From positions 1-64,000 of the forward strand of contig JAKOGH010000662.1 of assembly GCA_024811115.1 (NCBI GenBank): a stretch of 64,000 bases of DNA, read 5' to 3'. This document shows, piece by piece, positions 12,165-24,903 of the stretch. How positions within the stretch are numbered: position 1 is the first letter of the stretch; every line of letters starts with the position of its first letter. The translations under genes were made by a program, and so were the position numbers. A model generated the notes under the pieces. It was not told the DNA's origin. It was given only the letters and a program-made list of their open reading frames with translations, and did not search any database. This stretch comes from Terana coerulea. Taxonomy: Eukaryota > Basidiomycota > Agaricomycetes > Polyporales > Phanerochaetaceae.

Positions 12165-13652
12165 ATGACCATGGTGACCAACGGCCGCGTCCTGTTCAAT
12201 GAAATTCCGACTGGTGAGTGCTTTACATTATGTGAAGATATATTCACGAACACTCCGCGTCGTAAGGTTATCCTGAGCCCGGAAGAAGCACTGTATACGA
12301 CGAGTCCCACTCAATCAATATTGATACGGTCGCATTGTATGGTGGCATACTCGTGAAAGAATTTGGTCTTGTCTATAGATCCCTACCTTCGGGGGAAAAT
12401 GAGGGACGGGCCGAAGCCTGAAAGCTACTTCGTAAGTGGCCATACATGTAATTAAATATCCAGATCTGAATAACTGGGGCTATAGCCTGCATTTTCCAAG
12501 GGAGAGCCGTAAGCTGCGTTTCAATGCCCGCAGCGAAATCTTCCTTTAACGTTGATTTCAGTCTGACGAATTTCGGCGTTGGCCAAGTTATCCGTTCAGA
12601 GGATCCCAATGTCAACGTAGGCGACCATGTTTATGGCGTCTTTCGTAAGTCGTTCATCAGTAAAATGCGATGCTCTTCTCTCACGGAAACCAACATTCAG
12701 CATTTGCGGAATATTTCGTCGAGCCGGACACCGAGAAGGTGCGAGTGTTGGATAACAAGGAAGGTATTCCGTGGTCCACGTACGTAGGTGTTGCGGGGAT
12801 GCCAGGTGATGCCATTCTACTATTTCATCGTCATCTGCTAACACATAGTCCAGGACAGAGTGCGTTTTGTGGATGGAAGGAGTACGCTCAACCGAGAAGG
12901 GGTGACGTGGTTTTCGTGACAGCTGGCGCAGGTGCGTTCCTGCCCATCATGGCCAAGGCAATTCGCAATTCATTTCCTGGTGTAGGTGCCGTTGGATCAT
13001 TGGTCATACAGCTGGCAAAAGCAGACGGTCTGAAGATTATCGCGTCTGCAGGGTCGCAGGAGAAAGTCGACTTCATGAAAAGTATCGGTGCAGACATCGC
13101 ATTCAACTATAAGACCACGTCGACTGCGGAGATGTTGGACAGGGAAGGTCCTATTGACATGTGCGCCCATGCCCCTTTATCGCTGACGTTCGGCTTTGAG
13201 TAATGTCGTCGCCTTCAGATACTGGGATAACGTAGGAGGGGAGACCTTCGACACCGCCCTGAGATATGCGGCTCGTCATGCACGCTTTATTGTGCGTACC
13301 CTGCTCATGCTATCAACGGGCTCATTTCATCTCATTGAGCCTTAATTTGCTTAGGAATGTGGCACTATTTCCACCTACAACGGACACGTTCCCCTCATCA
13401 CGAATCTGAAGATGATAGTACCCAAGGAAATCAAAATTATGGGATTTCTTGTCTTTCTCGTTGCTACCAAAGTATTTGGAGGAGTTTTACAGCGAGGTTC
13501 CCAGACGTGTTGCAAGCGGCGAATGGAAACATCTCGAGGACGTGAAGAAAGGTCTGCGGTATGCTGGAGAGGCGATCCTTGACGTGCAGTTGGGTCGAAA
13601 CTACGGAAAAAGTATCATTGAGCTCGACTTCGCTTCAGAGTCCAACTCATAG
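12165..13652 (+). pseudogene. Double-bond reductase (MDR, alkenal reductase type), copy A, frameshifted
   Basis: NADPH-dependent medium-chain reductase of the prostaglandin-reductase/alkenal double-bond reductase group, which reduces C=C next to a carbonyl. The ATG at 12165 opens MTMVTNGRVLFNEIPTG. Exons follow with ILVK, IDPYLRGKMRDGPKPESYF, a micro-exon (PAFSKGEP) and NFGVGQVIRSEDPN..GDHVYGVF. Next come FAEYFVEPDTEKVRVLDN, the coenzyme domain GDVVFVTAGAG/GAVGSLVIQLAKADG (split by an intron) and YWDNVGGETFDTALRYA. The last exon ends at 13652. Compared with copy B there is one extra base near 12,354 (after ILVK) and another near 13,455 (after GFLVF), each shifting frame. Splice sites are otherwise conserved. 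Either this copy is a pseudogene or these are assembly indels. Confidence 0.85.
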
Positions 13653-14374
13653 ACGTTTATTAGAATTGTACAGATATTCATGTTCACTTGAACCAACATG
13701 GCTGTGATTTAAGAATCATGCTTCGGCCCTTCAATTAGTACGGCTTGTTGTCAGTACGACGAACGGCTGCCACCAACACTGCAAGCGGTCCCTGCCCGCG
13801 AGAGGACACAGACGTTGTCCATTATCATTTCGCTTATCTACAACACCCCAACACCATATACACCAAGTGTCCATGTCCAGATACCTCAAGCCTCTGATAA
13901 CATTCAGTAGAGCTCAGGTTCGTCACATTCGCAAGCAGTCCGGTCGGAATGTACAGTGGACCCTTGCTATCCGCACAATCGCACGGGTTCTGACCACGTT
14001 GCCTTCTACTATAGAACATGCTCGCACCCCATTGTAGCATAAACGAAGGTCGTGAAGCCTTTGCAACTACCGAAGCCGACTGTGATAACCAACCACTGGT
14101 GCTAGGATTACGTGCGCAGCCGCATGTGCGCGGGAGTTATCCACGGATGCGAGCATATTGTGGACGCCCCGCTCGAGCGTAGGCATCCGCGTCCAATGGA
14201 GTTCACCATGATGCGCGGGAGTCTGCTTCAACCTTGTGCGCGGGGCTGCTAACCTTATGTTATCCCCGATGCGGAATTCCTCCACGAGATTTCTTACAGA
14301 GCATTTAAGATGAACCCTCGGCGGACCACGCAATCCGTAGGAATGAGGGCTCACTTGCGTTGGCTCATTCACCA
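13653..14374. other. Inter-gene segment with a conserved minus-strand exon-like piece, copy A
   Basis: On the minus strand at about 13,890-13,990 the frame reads KGPLYIPTGLLANVTNL, matching KGPLYLPTGLLGGVTELGP in copy B (51,950-52,040). Most differences fall at third positions, suggesting the 3' end of a real minus-strand gene. I do not recognise the product. Copy B contains less sequence here (about 600 versus 720 bp). Confidence 0.4.
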
Positions 14375-15393
14375 ATGTTTCGAGCCAGGCTGCTTTTCCA
14401 CGCCAGAACTGTTCTTCTGTTTACCCTAGCAGATTTCAAAACAATATTCGTCCCCATTGTGAGTAGCATGTCAGTGACATTCATATGGGGGAGCCCAGAG
14501 ATGCTGACAGTTGAGCATTTTAGTCCGTCTTTGCGTGCGCCACCGCTCCACTGCACTCACTTTCGCGCCTTCCCGTGGGTTGGTCGTGGATATGGTTGCA
14601 CCAGTTTATGTGCAACGTTTCGAACCAGTCCAGAGGTTGCGCCGAGGACAGGATCAACAAACCATGGCGACCCCTTCCTTCGGGACGTATCTCCGAAACA
14701 CAAGCTATTGCATTACGCTGGGTCGCGGTGCTTCTCTGCCTCCTATGCTCCGCAGCATACGGCAGAGACTTGGTCCTAACGACTCTCGCCCTCATTCTTA
14801 CCACGCTACTGTACGACGAGATGGGACTGGCCGGACATTACATTGGCAAGAGCTTCTGCAACATCGGCGGTTATACCTCGTTTGAAATCGGTGCCACGAA
14901 GCTCATGGGTGCGTGGCGTTCTTTGTGGTTGCGATTAGAACTTATAAGATCTGGCAGGGACGAGCCGAGAGATGGACGGCGTTTCATATACAGCCGTCTG
15001 CATTAGCGGAATTCTGATCTTCACAACAATCCAGGCACAAGATTTTGCAGATGTCGAAGGGGATAGGGAGCTTGGGCGCATTACGTTTCAATTTACGCTC
15101 CCGAGCTCTCACGAAAGGCAACGCTGCTTTCCCTCATCTCATGGTCGCTGTTCCTGGGGCAGTTCTGGGGAGTGGGACCCATCTGTCAGATAACGTTCAC
15201 CGGTTTGGGTCTTCTGATCGGTTTGCGCTACTACCTATGGCGAACACGCGACTCCGACAAGGCCTCCTACATCTTGTACAACGTACGTCGTATCCATTGA
15301 CATCGGCTCAGTTACTGAATGTGCCGCTAGATATGGCTTGCTACGGCGCACATGCTTCCGTATCATACCCGGAAAGGCTTACTGAGCTTCTGA
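14375..15393 (+). pseudogene. UbiA-family prenyltransferase, copy A, frameshifted
   Basis: Integral membrane enzyme of the UbiA superfamily (prenyl transfer, or terpene cyclisation in some fungal members). Exon 1 is MFRARLLFHARTVLLFTLAD. Exon 2 carries WIWLHQFMCNVSNQSRG and the first acidic motif CAEDRINKPWRPLPSGRIS, a variant of the classic NDxxDxxxD. Then follow DEMGLAGHYIGKSFCNIGG and GATKLMG. Exon 3 carries the second acidic motif FADVEGDRELGRITF. One base is missing after GRITF (about 15,090-15,110) relative to copy B, which shifts the frame of the last helices. A last exon reads IWLATAHMLPYHTRKGLLSF with stop at 15391-15393. The ATG at 14375 is the natural first Met; a short upstream exon cannot be excluded. 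Confidence 0.85.
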
Positions 15394-15973
15394 CTTGTAG
15401 ATAAAGTGGACGTATCGTTAAGTTAGAATTCATAATTCTTGGTACTAGCTTCCACCAAGTTCCGAACCTATAGCAGCACAATCTTCCCTCATGAGAGATA
15501 GGCATCCGGAAGCCGGTCTCGGAGAGAAGCTCGTGGCGAAGGTTCGTCGGCATTTTCTGTCTCTATTGAGTACCGTAGAGCCTCTGAATCTATTCCCTTA
15601 ATATGTAACGGGATACCCTCCGAAGGATATTTCATATATTCTGATGACTTGTTGTATCCGTCTACGCTGTGGGGAGCACACGCTTGTAAAGCCATTTGTC
15701 GTCATCTTCCCGTTCTCCGACAACCGTTTCCCGACGATCATGGTCGAAGTATCCTTACATTCCGTACCCCGTCACGTCACTCATCCTCTCACGGACATGT
15801 CAAGTTCACTCACAACACATGAATTTAACACATTACTATACGGCTTTGCTCATCAGCGGATTGTCACGAAAACAGCTCGTTCCACGATGTTATGAATAAT
15901 GATGCTAATAATAGCTCTGCTGAGCAATACCTAACAAATTCATGAAATATATCCACTGAAAATGTACAAGTTG
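15394..15973. other. Intergenic, nothing recognised
   Basis: Convergent spacer between the UbiA gene and the Gal80-like gene. It has short frames only, and no counterpart in copy B, so this is about where the aligned block ends. Confidence 0.5.
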
Positions 15974-17278
15974 CTAGTCGAGAAATACTCTTACACCCTC
16001 GCGAGCACTGCGCCTTATCGCAGAGATAACCTTGTGAACACGATAAGCATCACGAAAAGTCGGAACATGTCCCTCATCTCCCTTCGCTATCTCCTCCCAC
16101 GCGCTCGCGACGTTGCTGGTGTAGTCGACGGTCGGTTGCTCAGGTTCCCATTTCTCACCATTGATGAGGACGGTCTTCGGGTGTTGGATGTAGTAGAATG
16201 ACGAGTCGCCTTCCATCTTGATAGTACCCTCCTCTCCGTCGATGATCCACTCGAAGGGGACCCGGCCAGGCTTGTCGGCTGAGAGACTGCGGAAATGGAA
16301 TGAGACGACGGCGCCCGACGTAAGCTGACCAGTGAATGCGATCTGGTCCTCCGTCTTTCGCTCGATCGTTTTGCCAACTAGTTCTCCCGAGGGAGTAACC
16401 AGCTGAGCTATAGGCCAGAGAGTCGCAAATGTCGCAGCAACGGAGACGAAGTCCCCAAGTAAAGGGATAAAGCCCGAGAGAAAGTGCCCGACGGCGATGT
16501 CGAGAAATGAGGCACCTGTCAAAATACTTAGTGCAAAGTAGAGAAACATGGCGGTGTACACGCACCCCTATCCGCGTCAGCGAGATACGTTTTGTGAGTT
16601 GCGACCAGAGGTCCCCAGTACGCTAGCTTATGGGGGCATCCGCCAATCTTCGGAGATACTATTGAGCGCAGAAAAATGATTTTTAAGGTGTCTTGACGTA
16701 CTACGGTAGACCCGACAACTCTGCCTATCCCTCCCGACTGGATGATGTCAGTAATCTGGGCCCAATGTTTTAGTTAAGTCTACCTGGCAAGTCGCTGAAG
16801 AGATGCGTACGTTCTTGAGTGCAGGGCTCTGCTGTACCTGCGACCCAATGATACCTCTCACACCTTTCACCTCCGCCATTTCTGCAATCTCTTGGGTCTC
16901 CTGAATGCTCTTCCCCAGAGGCCACTCCACAAAGACCGCCTTGCCGGCTTCGATGGCGGGAAGGACAGCCTGCCGGTGTGCGCTGACGCGAGCAACCACA
17001 ACCACCATATCCACGTCCGGATCGTTCGCAATGTCGTGGTATCCAGCTTCACCATGGTACGCTTTCACGGAGTGGCCTAGAATAGACGAGTACTTGTCGG
17101 CAGTAGCCTCGGCCGACTTTGGCGACGTGGTGCATAGTGCAACAAGCTCGTATTTGGAAGCGAGTGGTGAAGGTGGAAGGATGGGAGAGAGCAGAATAGG
17201 AGCCCAGCCTCCAGAAACCGAAAGGCCGATGACACCTAGGCGGATCGGCGGAGTCATACCATCTCTACCAGTCGACAT
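15974..17278 (-). CDS. Gfo/Idh/MocA (Gal80-like) NAD(P)-dependent oxidoreductase
   Basis: The ATG is at 17278. The N-terminal Rossmann fold reads PIRLGVIGLSVSGGW, followed by YELVALCTTSPKSAEA, VKAYHG and DPDVDMVVVVARVSAHR. Next is the family signature FVEWPLGKSIQETQEIA, where bona fide dehydrogenases have an EKP motif; the WPLG form is typical of the Gal80-like fungal clade. After an intron around 16,750-16,620 comes YWGPLVATHKTYLADADRG. A second intron (about 16,560-16,515) precedes ASFLDIAVGHFLSGF. The C-terminal beta-sheet domain includes VPFEWIIDGEEGTIKMEG and DAYRVHKVISAIRRSAREG, with stop at 15974. It is either a redox enzyme or a Gal80-style sensor; sequence alone does not decide. It has no counterpart in copy B and no frameshifts. 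Confidence 0.88.
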
Positions 17279-17934
17279 ATAGTGAGCGCGAGATGACAGG
17301 AGTAGTAGAGCCCACCGAGTCGAGGCTCGACCCTATTTGTATCGGCAGCGAATGGGAACCCCCACAGGGTGTCTGAAATTTGATGGGTCAGAGGAACTTG
17401 AAGGCAACCGCTGAGATTACTTAGTGATCATGTTTACAAGCTGCTTACTTGGGCGTTTACTGCTACATTCCCGCGGAATTTAACGTATGGGTAACGCTTA
17501 TACACCAGCTGCATTTTCCAGGTTTTCACGGTGTGCATGCAGGTGGCGGAGGGGAGGAACGGGGCGTGGGAAAGCCCCTCACTTGATCTCGATGTGGATC
17601 AAATTCATAAGCGCCTAAAGTAAAAATCAGAGCTTGGCTGCTGTAGTCTTCGTGGACCAAAGCCCTGGAGCACCTTCAAGCTCAGGATCAATAGAACAGC
17701 CAGAACACCGCTCAGAAAAGTCTCATGGACCAATCGAAAGCTCAATAGCTCTCAAAATCGAGTGAAGCGTAGCGGAAAACGGCGTGCGGTTTCAATCCCC
17801 GCGATGCTTCTTCATATCCCCATTGAGCGGTCAGCGACGCACAGCTTTCCGGGCGACTTGAAAGGGCCAATTTGGGGCTTAGTGAGTCAAGAACAGGCCT
17901 ATGTCTCTCTTACGACTTAGTGTGAGTCTCCAGG
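17279..17934. other. Divergent promoter region, Gal80-like gene / reductase
   Basis: About 650 bp between divergent start codons at 17278 (-) and 17935 (+), so it should contain both promoters. No repeat or open frame of note. The Gal80-like gene may share regulation with the reductase, but that is inference from arrangement only. Confidence 0.5.
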
Positions 17935-19969
17935 ATGGCGTCACCCACTCTCCCACCACTCGACGGAGCACTCTCCACCCTAGTCGAATTTGCCGATTTC
18001 CAGTATCAGCACAACCCCGACTATCCGTCGTATATATTCCCATCCTCAGCAGACCATGAACAGGTGGCCGAAGTCTCGTACGCAGACATGGCCCAGGCCA
18101 GCCATCGAATCGCGCATATCCTACGACCGGGTAGGCAGGGACTTGAAGGAGAAGTTATCGCCGTTTTACTGCATACCGATACCATCTTGTATGCTGCCGC
18201 GTTGCTAGGTATTTTGAGGGCGGGCATGGTGGTACGTGCTCGCACAATTATGCATACCCACGTCGATGACCTAAGCCTTTCGCAGCCCTATCCGATGCTT
18301 CCCCGAGTGTCAGTGGAGGCCATATGTACCATGCTCGAAGCCGCATCTTGTCGCCGTATCATCACACAAGAGTCTCTTCAGCCACTCGCGCACGCAGTAA
18401 AATCTTCAATGCTGAAACGGAACATTGTGATTCGTTTTGACGATCTCCCCACGCTGCATTCAGTATTTCCAGGTCTAGCTGGTGGCGAACCGGGCGCTGC
18501 AATGAGTGCACTGTATCCACCGCCAGCTGTGCCCAGAGAGCATGCGGCTCCTGAGCTGTATCTACACTCGTCAGGCTCTACAGGGCTACCGAAAACAATA
18601 CTCTTCACACGAGAGTGTTTCTGGCTTTGGCTTACTCAACGTAGGTCGTTGTCTGAGAGTCCCCTGATGAAGCAATATTGCTGACCTCTCGTCTGCATAG
18701 CGTTTTACGAAGGCTGTCGCCAGAGAAGGATTCGTTTCGGAACTATGGGCTTGCCAACTTCGCATATGATGGGCGTCTTGATCCAAGTGTGCTTTCCGCT
18801 GATAAGTTCTCAAGGTGTCGCGGTATACGCACCTCAGTCTCCTGCTCCACCCATGCTTCTCGAACCGCAGAGCTTCTATGAGGTCGCGAAGCTCACAAAA
18901 TGCACCGGGATGTGCACCGTGTCTTCATGTGTGGAGGTACGCTCCGAAACTAGACTCGACTTAGCCTAACTATACAACCCGCAATAGGCTTGGACGCATT
19001 CCACCGAAATCATGGACTACCTCAAGACACTCCACGTTCTAGTTCGTTTCTGACCTCGCCTGTCGCTATCTTCTGCTGACGGGAATGCAGATGTTCGGCG
19101 GCGCACCATTACCATCTTCCGTAGGCAACAAAATGGTTGCCGCTGGAGTGCCTATCCTCTCAGGATATGGAGCAACAGAGTTTACGTCGCCTATTAAGAC
19201 GTGGGACGAAGCCTCAGATTCCCCCGCGCAGTTGGAGCCCGACCCGGACTGGGACTATATCCGCATTTCCTCAAACGCAGCCGTGCGATGGGAGCCCCAG
19301 GGCGGCGGCACCTTCGAGCTCGTTGTGGTTGTGAGTTTTGTCAGTGTACTCTTACCGATGCAGTTCTCAAACATCTCGCTAGGACAATGGGAAGCTGGGA
19401 GTTGCCGTGTACAATGTTCCCGGAGAGAAGGCATACGCAACCTCCGATATCTTTGAGCCCCACCCTGTGAGGCAGGGGTTGTGGCGTTTGTAAGTTGTGT
19501 TGTTACCAAAGTCATATTTTCCCGTTGACAGCCTTCTGCTTCAGAGTAGGTCGCAAGGATGATGTGATTCTGATGAGTACAGGTGCGCGCGCGACCATCA
19601 CTCTGCTTGGTGTACCACCGACCGATCGATTGACATCGCAGGCGAGAAGATTGTCCCAATTCCGCAGGAGGGTCATATCACGGCCAGTGCCATGGTGAAA
19701 GGCTGTGTGATGTTCGGCAAGGGACATGAGCAGCCTGGAATTCTGATCGAACCCACGGCTGAGAACGCTGTTGAGTTGAACGACAATGAGGCACTCGCGG
19801 CTTACCGAAACAAGATGTGGTACGTGAGCCAGCTATGTGACTGGCTACGTGCTGAGGTATTTACAGGCCGACGATTGCAGAGGCCAATTTGCTCGCACCC
19901 TCGTTTGCGAAGATATTCAAGGAGATGATAATTGTCGCGGATCCCGCGAAGCCTCTGCCACGAGCAGGC

Positions 19970-20398
19970 TAACAAAGATATGCGCAGATATCTGAGTTCG
20001 CAAGGGTCCGGCTCGCAAGGCGGACGCGCGTGAGGCTAACAGACGGACGGTCAGTCCGAAGCTCAGAGTATGGGAAAGTCTCTGGTGTATGTATTCACCT
20101 AACAGACGGACGGTCAGTCCGAACTACAGCAGTATGTGAGTACATGACGTGTCCGTGAGAACGAAGGGCTACGCACGCTCAGAGTATGGGAAAGTCTCTG
20201 AGAGTGCTCGAACGGAGAGAGTGGGTATATAAGAGAGTGATCGGTTGCTCGTAGCGAGCCTAGAAATTAAGGGACAGGGACGGAGAACGAGTCAGGGGGT
20301 AAACGAAACAAGTCCGTACTAGGGAATCGATAGACCTTGTGGCGCTGATGCGCCGATGCGCCAGGGCGTCTATGCGCACTCAGTCTCCAACTTCGACA
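19970..20398 (-). repeat. Copia 3' LTR (429 bp)
   Basis: It starts taacaaagata and ends cttcgaca on the plus strand. Inside, two blocks are each present twice: taacagacggacggtcagtc and ctcagagtatgggaaagtct. The first contains the short palindrome gacggtcagtcc-like core. A TATA-like gtatataag lies near 20,226. Confidence 0.97.
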
Positions 20399-20412
20399 CT
20401 CCCCTTCAAGCC
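20399..20412 (-). promoter_or_regulatory. Copia polypurine tract
   Basis: The minus strand reads GGCTTGAAGGGGAG immediately before the TGTCGAAG start of the 3' LTR and overlaps the pol stop codon. The same tract, with one base fewer in the G run, precedes the LTR of the small element at 54,848. Confidence 0.85.
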
Positions 20413-23400
20413 TTTGCGAGGCCTAAGGCAGAAGCGAAGTGCTTGGCCTTCATCGAAGGGAGCGCCTTCGTAAGGGTATCAGCGACCATATCGTCGGTAG
20501 GGCAGTAGACGACGGTGAGGTTCTTGTGGTCGATGTGGTAGCGAATGAAATGAAAACGAATGTCGATATGTTTAGTGCGAGAGTGGAAGCGGTCGTCCTT
20601 GGCTAGGGCGATGGCGCTTTGGTTGTCCGAATAGAGCGTCGTCGCGTCGGAGGGCATGAGCCAGACCTCAGTGAGGTAGCTGCGCAGCCAGAGCGCCTCC
20701 TTCGCAGCATGTGCGAGAGCGACATACTCGGCCTCAGAAGTCGACTGTGCCACAATTTCCTGTCGTTTCGACGACCAGGAAACGGCACCGCCGATGAGGA
20801 AAGCATAGCCTGAGATGGCCTGACGTCCTTCGGTACTCATACCGTCGGCGTCGGAGTAGCCAACCAAGGGCTCGCTGCTATCACCTCCAAGAGTGAGAGC
20901 GAAGTCGCGCGTGCCCTTGAGGTACAGCGTAGACGCGACGGAGCTGGTTCCAGTGGTGCATACCCGGGTTCTCCGAGTAGCGCGCGAGCTGAGAGACGGC
21001 GTACGAGATGTCGGGTCGAGTAGCGACTGCGGCATACATGAGCGCGCCAAGTGCCTGACGATAGGGCTTATGACGCATGGCGGCAACCTCCTCCGGGGTG
21101 GACGCACAGTCATCCTTGGACAACTGCACATGCGGGTCCATCGGGATAGCGAGCGGCTTGATGTCCTCGAAACCGTACCGACTGATGATCTGGTCGATGT
21201 AAGCACGTTGAGAGAACGAAATCGTACGCTTCTCAAGGTCACGAGTGATGGCCATACCAAGCAGCCAGCGAAGATCCTCGAGTGGCGTCGCCTGGACGTG
21301 CGAGTCGATCTTGTTGCTCATGTGCTGGAGAATCTTTGCCTCTGGAGCAATGAGAGTGAGGTCGTCAACGTGGGCAGAGATGATGGCGATATGCCCGCCA
21401 GGAAGGTGCCGAAAGAATACGGCGTGGTCGTGTTCGAACGAGTAAGACCGCAGTCGGCCATAATCCCGCTGAAGGACCAAAGCCCAGCGTCGGCCTGCCT
21501 GCTTCAACCCATAGAGCGCAACCTTGAGACGAAGGACTTGACCAGGCCTGATGCCTTTGAGGGTCACAGCCGGCGGCGGACGCATGTAGATGATCTCGTC
21601 GGGCTTCAGTCGCCCATAGAGGAAAGCCGATCGGATGTCTTTCTGGCCCAAGAAGTAACTGAGTCGAGCGGCCAGAGCTGCGTTCGCACGCTGCGAAGAC
21701 ATCTTCGCCACCGGAGCGAAGGTATCGTCTGAGAAGAAGTCGATTCCCTCGACTTGAGTGAATCCTTGTGCAACGAGACGTGCGCGGAAGGCTGAAATAG
21801 CGCTCAGCGCATCGAGCTTCGCCTTGTAGACCCAGCGAGAGCCAATGACATTCGCGCCATCAGGGAGGATCAGCGTACTCCCAGGAATCGCGAGACAGGA
21901 GTCGAGAGACCTCGTCATCCATAGCGTCCTGCCACTGAGGTGCGTACTGACCGCGAAGAGCTTCCTGGTGTGTTCGGGGATCGAGACCTAGCATCTCAGA
22001 GTGAGCTGCTTCAAGGTTCGCCTCCAGGACGTGAACATCCTCGTTGACTTCATCGCCAGAGATCGCTGTACCACCCTGCAGAGTGCGAATTCTCGCCCGA
22101 GCGGCGAAGGGGTGGGGAAGGGTCAAAGGATTTAGGCGAAGGCCGAGGAGTGTCATCGTTATCAGAGTTCTGCTCCTTGACTGAAATGTCGTCGCGTGCA
22201 TCGTCCGGGACGTTGTCAAGACTATAATCCTCCCCCTCAAGGAGTGGAACCTCCTGAGACGAGAAGGTGACATCGCGCTCGACTGAGATCTTGCGCTGAG
22301 ACGGCCAGTAGACGCGATAGCCATTCGACGTCGAATCGAAGCCAAGCCAACGGCACTCGACTGCACGCGCATCGATCTTGCTCGCGTCCTTGAGCTTGAC
22401 GAAGCAGATTGACCCAAAGGGGTGCGCGTCGGACAGATCGGGCTTCTTCCGAAGCGGCGCTCGAAGGGCGTAGCGAAATCGATCCCAGAATGGGGAGTAC
22501 GATTGAAAAGCCAGACGGCATGCTGCATAGCCTCGCCCCAGAGTGTGCGAGGCAAGCCCGACGAGATGAGGAGGGCGCGGACAATGTTCAGGATCGTACC
22601 GTGAGTTCGCTCGGCGGAGCCATTGTGCTGAGGCGTGTCGTGCACCGTAAGCCGCTGGACTGTACCCTGACGCGTGAGATGGTCGAGGAAGTCGGTCCCA
22701 GTAAACTCGCCACCAGCGGTCCGACTGGACAGCCTTGATCTTCACGCCATGCTGCGTGTAAAGACGGGCCTCGTAGCCGACGTACTTCGCGAAGGCTTCA
22801 TCCTTGGTGCGAAGTAAAGGCTGCTCGAGCCAGAGCGTGGCGTCGTCGAGCATGGTGAGCGAGTACCGGCAGTGGCTAGTCGTCTGAACAGGGGCAGGAC
22901 CCCAGACGTCCATGTGGATGCGGTCGCCAAAGTTCTCGCAGCGCTGAGAGGACCGATGTGGAGCGACGGGCTTGCGCACTGCCTTAGCACGCATGCAGAC
23001 AGTACACTCCCCTTCAAGCTGCTGCTCGGAATCGACCTCGATGCCCGCAAAGGAGCCTGCCTTGATCATCTTTCGCAAATATGTGAAAGAGGCGTGCCCG
23101 AGACGCTGGTGCAGCTCCATAAGCGAAACCTGCGGCAAGACGGCTGCAGAGTTTGCCTCATCGTGGTAGACGCGGTAGAGGCCTCGGACCTTCGGGATCG
23201 AACAGATCACCGCACCAGAACGTCGAGTGACTTGACAGTGGCCGTCACCAATACGCATGATGAGACCGGCATCGTCGAAACGACCAAGGGAGACGAGGGT
23301 GGCGGACATGTCGGGGGCGTACAGTACGTCCTTGAGAAGGATCTCAACGAAGGCATCGCCCTTCGGAGCTACGATCTTCATGTCGCCTAGACCACAGGCA

Positions 23401-24506
23401 GAGAAAGACGTCTTGCCTGCAGCGCGCACAGAGCGCTCGGGAATTTCGCGAAAATTCGACAGCATATGCCGGAAGGGGGACATATGATTCGTAGCACCGG
23501 AGTCGTAGATTTCGACCACCGTGTCGTACGTCGAGGCAAGCGCGTCGTCAATAGACTCGTCGGCGGCGGCCCAGCCCTCGTCGTAGACTTCGGCTATCTT
23601 CGCAGAGGCTGCTGGCGAAGACTTCGCAGCAGGTGTCGTCCCAGACGACGTCGAAGAGTTCCCTTGCGCAGAATGCGCACTCTCCGAGTACTTCTTCTTC
23701 GACGGGCATACATTAGCCCGGTGCCCTTTCCCAGAGCACTTGAAGCAAGTAACGTTGTCGTCAGATGACGACGACGATTTCGCACCTCCTCCGCCATTCG
23801 ACTTCCCTCCCCGCTGACCCTTGCCCTTGCCCTTGGCCTTCCATCGGGAATCCACCGCGATAGAGGCTTCGTCCTTCGGCTTAGAGCTCGAGCGAGCGAC
23901 AGTCGAGCGAGACTGAGCTTCAGCACGCAACAGCGGCATGAGCTCTGTGGAAAGGACGGTGCGAGGGGTGATAGGGTTCTGGGAGTTGTAGATGGTGATG
24001 GCGGCTTCATAGGCGGTGACGATATGTTTGAAGGATGTGGGGACGGACGAGATGAGAGCGTCCGTGAAGGTCCTATCCTCGAGAGTGATGCCGGCCTCCG
24101 CGATCTCCTCCTTCAGCTGAACGAGGCGATCGAGGTGCTCTTGCATCTTCTTGTCGTTTTCGCAGGTCAGCGAAAACAAGCGCTTCTGGGCGTTCGCCTC
24201 AGAAGTGGCGGTGGACTGCCCAAAGCGGACCTTCATCGCTGAGATGACGTCCTTCGGAACCTTCACCGTGGATGCGATGTTCATGAAAATCGAATCAGGG
24301 AGCTTGCTGACGAGTGCCGCCAGCAAGGCATTCCCCTCAGCCTCCTTGTCCGCAGGGACGACGGCATCGGTCAGCAGAGTCTTCGACGCTGAGCCAAGCG
24401 CAGCGAAGTTGACCCGCTGGATCCACGTCCGATAATTCGTTCCGTCCGCCTTCAGCGAAGGGACGGACGAGAACGCCTTCTGGATGGTGTCGGCAGCGCT
24501 CGGCAT
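20406..24506 (-). pseudogene. Copia Gag-Pol polyprotein, several frameshifts
   Basis: The likely start is Met at 24,506 (MPSAADTIQKAF); the open frame extends upstream to 24,791. Domains in order: Gag (UBN2-like, WIQRVNFAALGS), CCHC zinc knuckle CFKCSGKGHRANVC (about 23,720-23,760), aspartic protease DSGATNHM (about 23,480), the GAG-pre-integrase segment LGHASFTYLRKM, integrase (IHMDVWGP, then HDTPQHNGSAERTHG after a frame change), reverse transcriptase (ALYGLKQAGRRW and the active site HVDDLTLIA, usually YVDD) and RNase H (YSDADG, SEAEYVALAHAAKEA, YSDNQSAIAL). The stop is 20406-20408. Frame changes occur near 22,710 (one extra base), 22,450 (one base short in an A run), 21,920 and 20,940-21,000. 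With identical LTRs, these look like assembly indels or a copy mobilised in trans. Confidence 0.93.
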
Positions 24507-24903
24507 GTCGACGGAAGTGGGCGTGAGCGCGTGGGACAGGGGCTGGGTTCGATTGAGAGGATGAGGACGGCGTAGGACTCGGAAGAGAAGCGCGTTGCCG
24601 TGCGATCCGGTGGACCTGTTCTGGAGCGATGGGAGCGGCCCAGGGTTCGTCACAGGCACCGAGAGGACGGTTTTCGCGGTTGGGGCAAGGTTGCTCCGGG
24701 CAGGCGATCCAATGAACGTCGAGTTCGGGGTCTGGATCGTACCAACGATCGGTGACGTCGGTCTTGTCGAAGACGTGCGAGGCGTTGTCACAGGGATGCT
24801 GCAAGCCGGTGCGGCGACTGGACATACGCCGGAGGGGGTGGGAACGAAAGGAGTGTGTGAGAGACCACCAGGTGAGCGAGAGTAGACGTCGATGTCAAAA
24901 CCT

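Larger units (their letters stand above)
10830..15393 (+). repeat. Segmental duplication, copy A
   Basis: This block aligns in the same orientation and order with 48,885-53,322: unassigned minus gene, double-bond reductase, a short minus exon-like piece, UbiA gene. Alignment includes introns and intergenic sequence, for example ctgccaccgaa near 10,871 and 48,940, and aagtgtgtagacattgccga near 11,036 and 49,085. Similarity resumes at 17,935 against 54,570, in the reductase 5' end. Copy A carries frameshifts in both named plus-strand genes while copy B does not. Divergence is visible in most lines, so the duplication is not very recent. Confidence 0.95.

Noticed and set aside
20893..21732. 279-residue plus-strand open frame inside the Copia.
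   Set aside because: Antisense shadow of the reverse transcriptase and RNase H region.
22050..24791. Treating the 913-residue frame as the complete Copia protein from its first Met.
   Set aside because: The first 95 residues are low-complexity and unlike Gag; the family-like start is the Met at 24,506, and the frame changes near 22,710.
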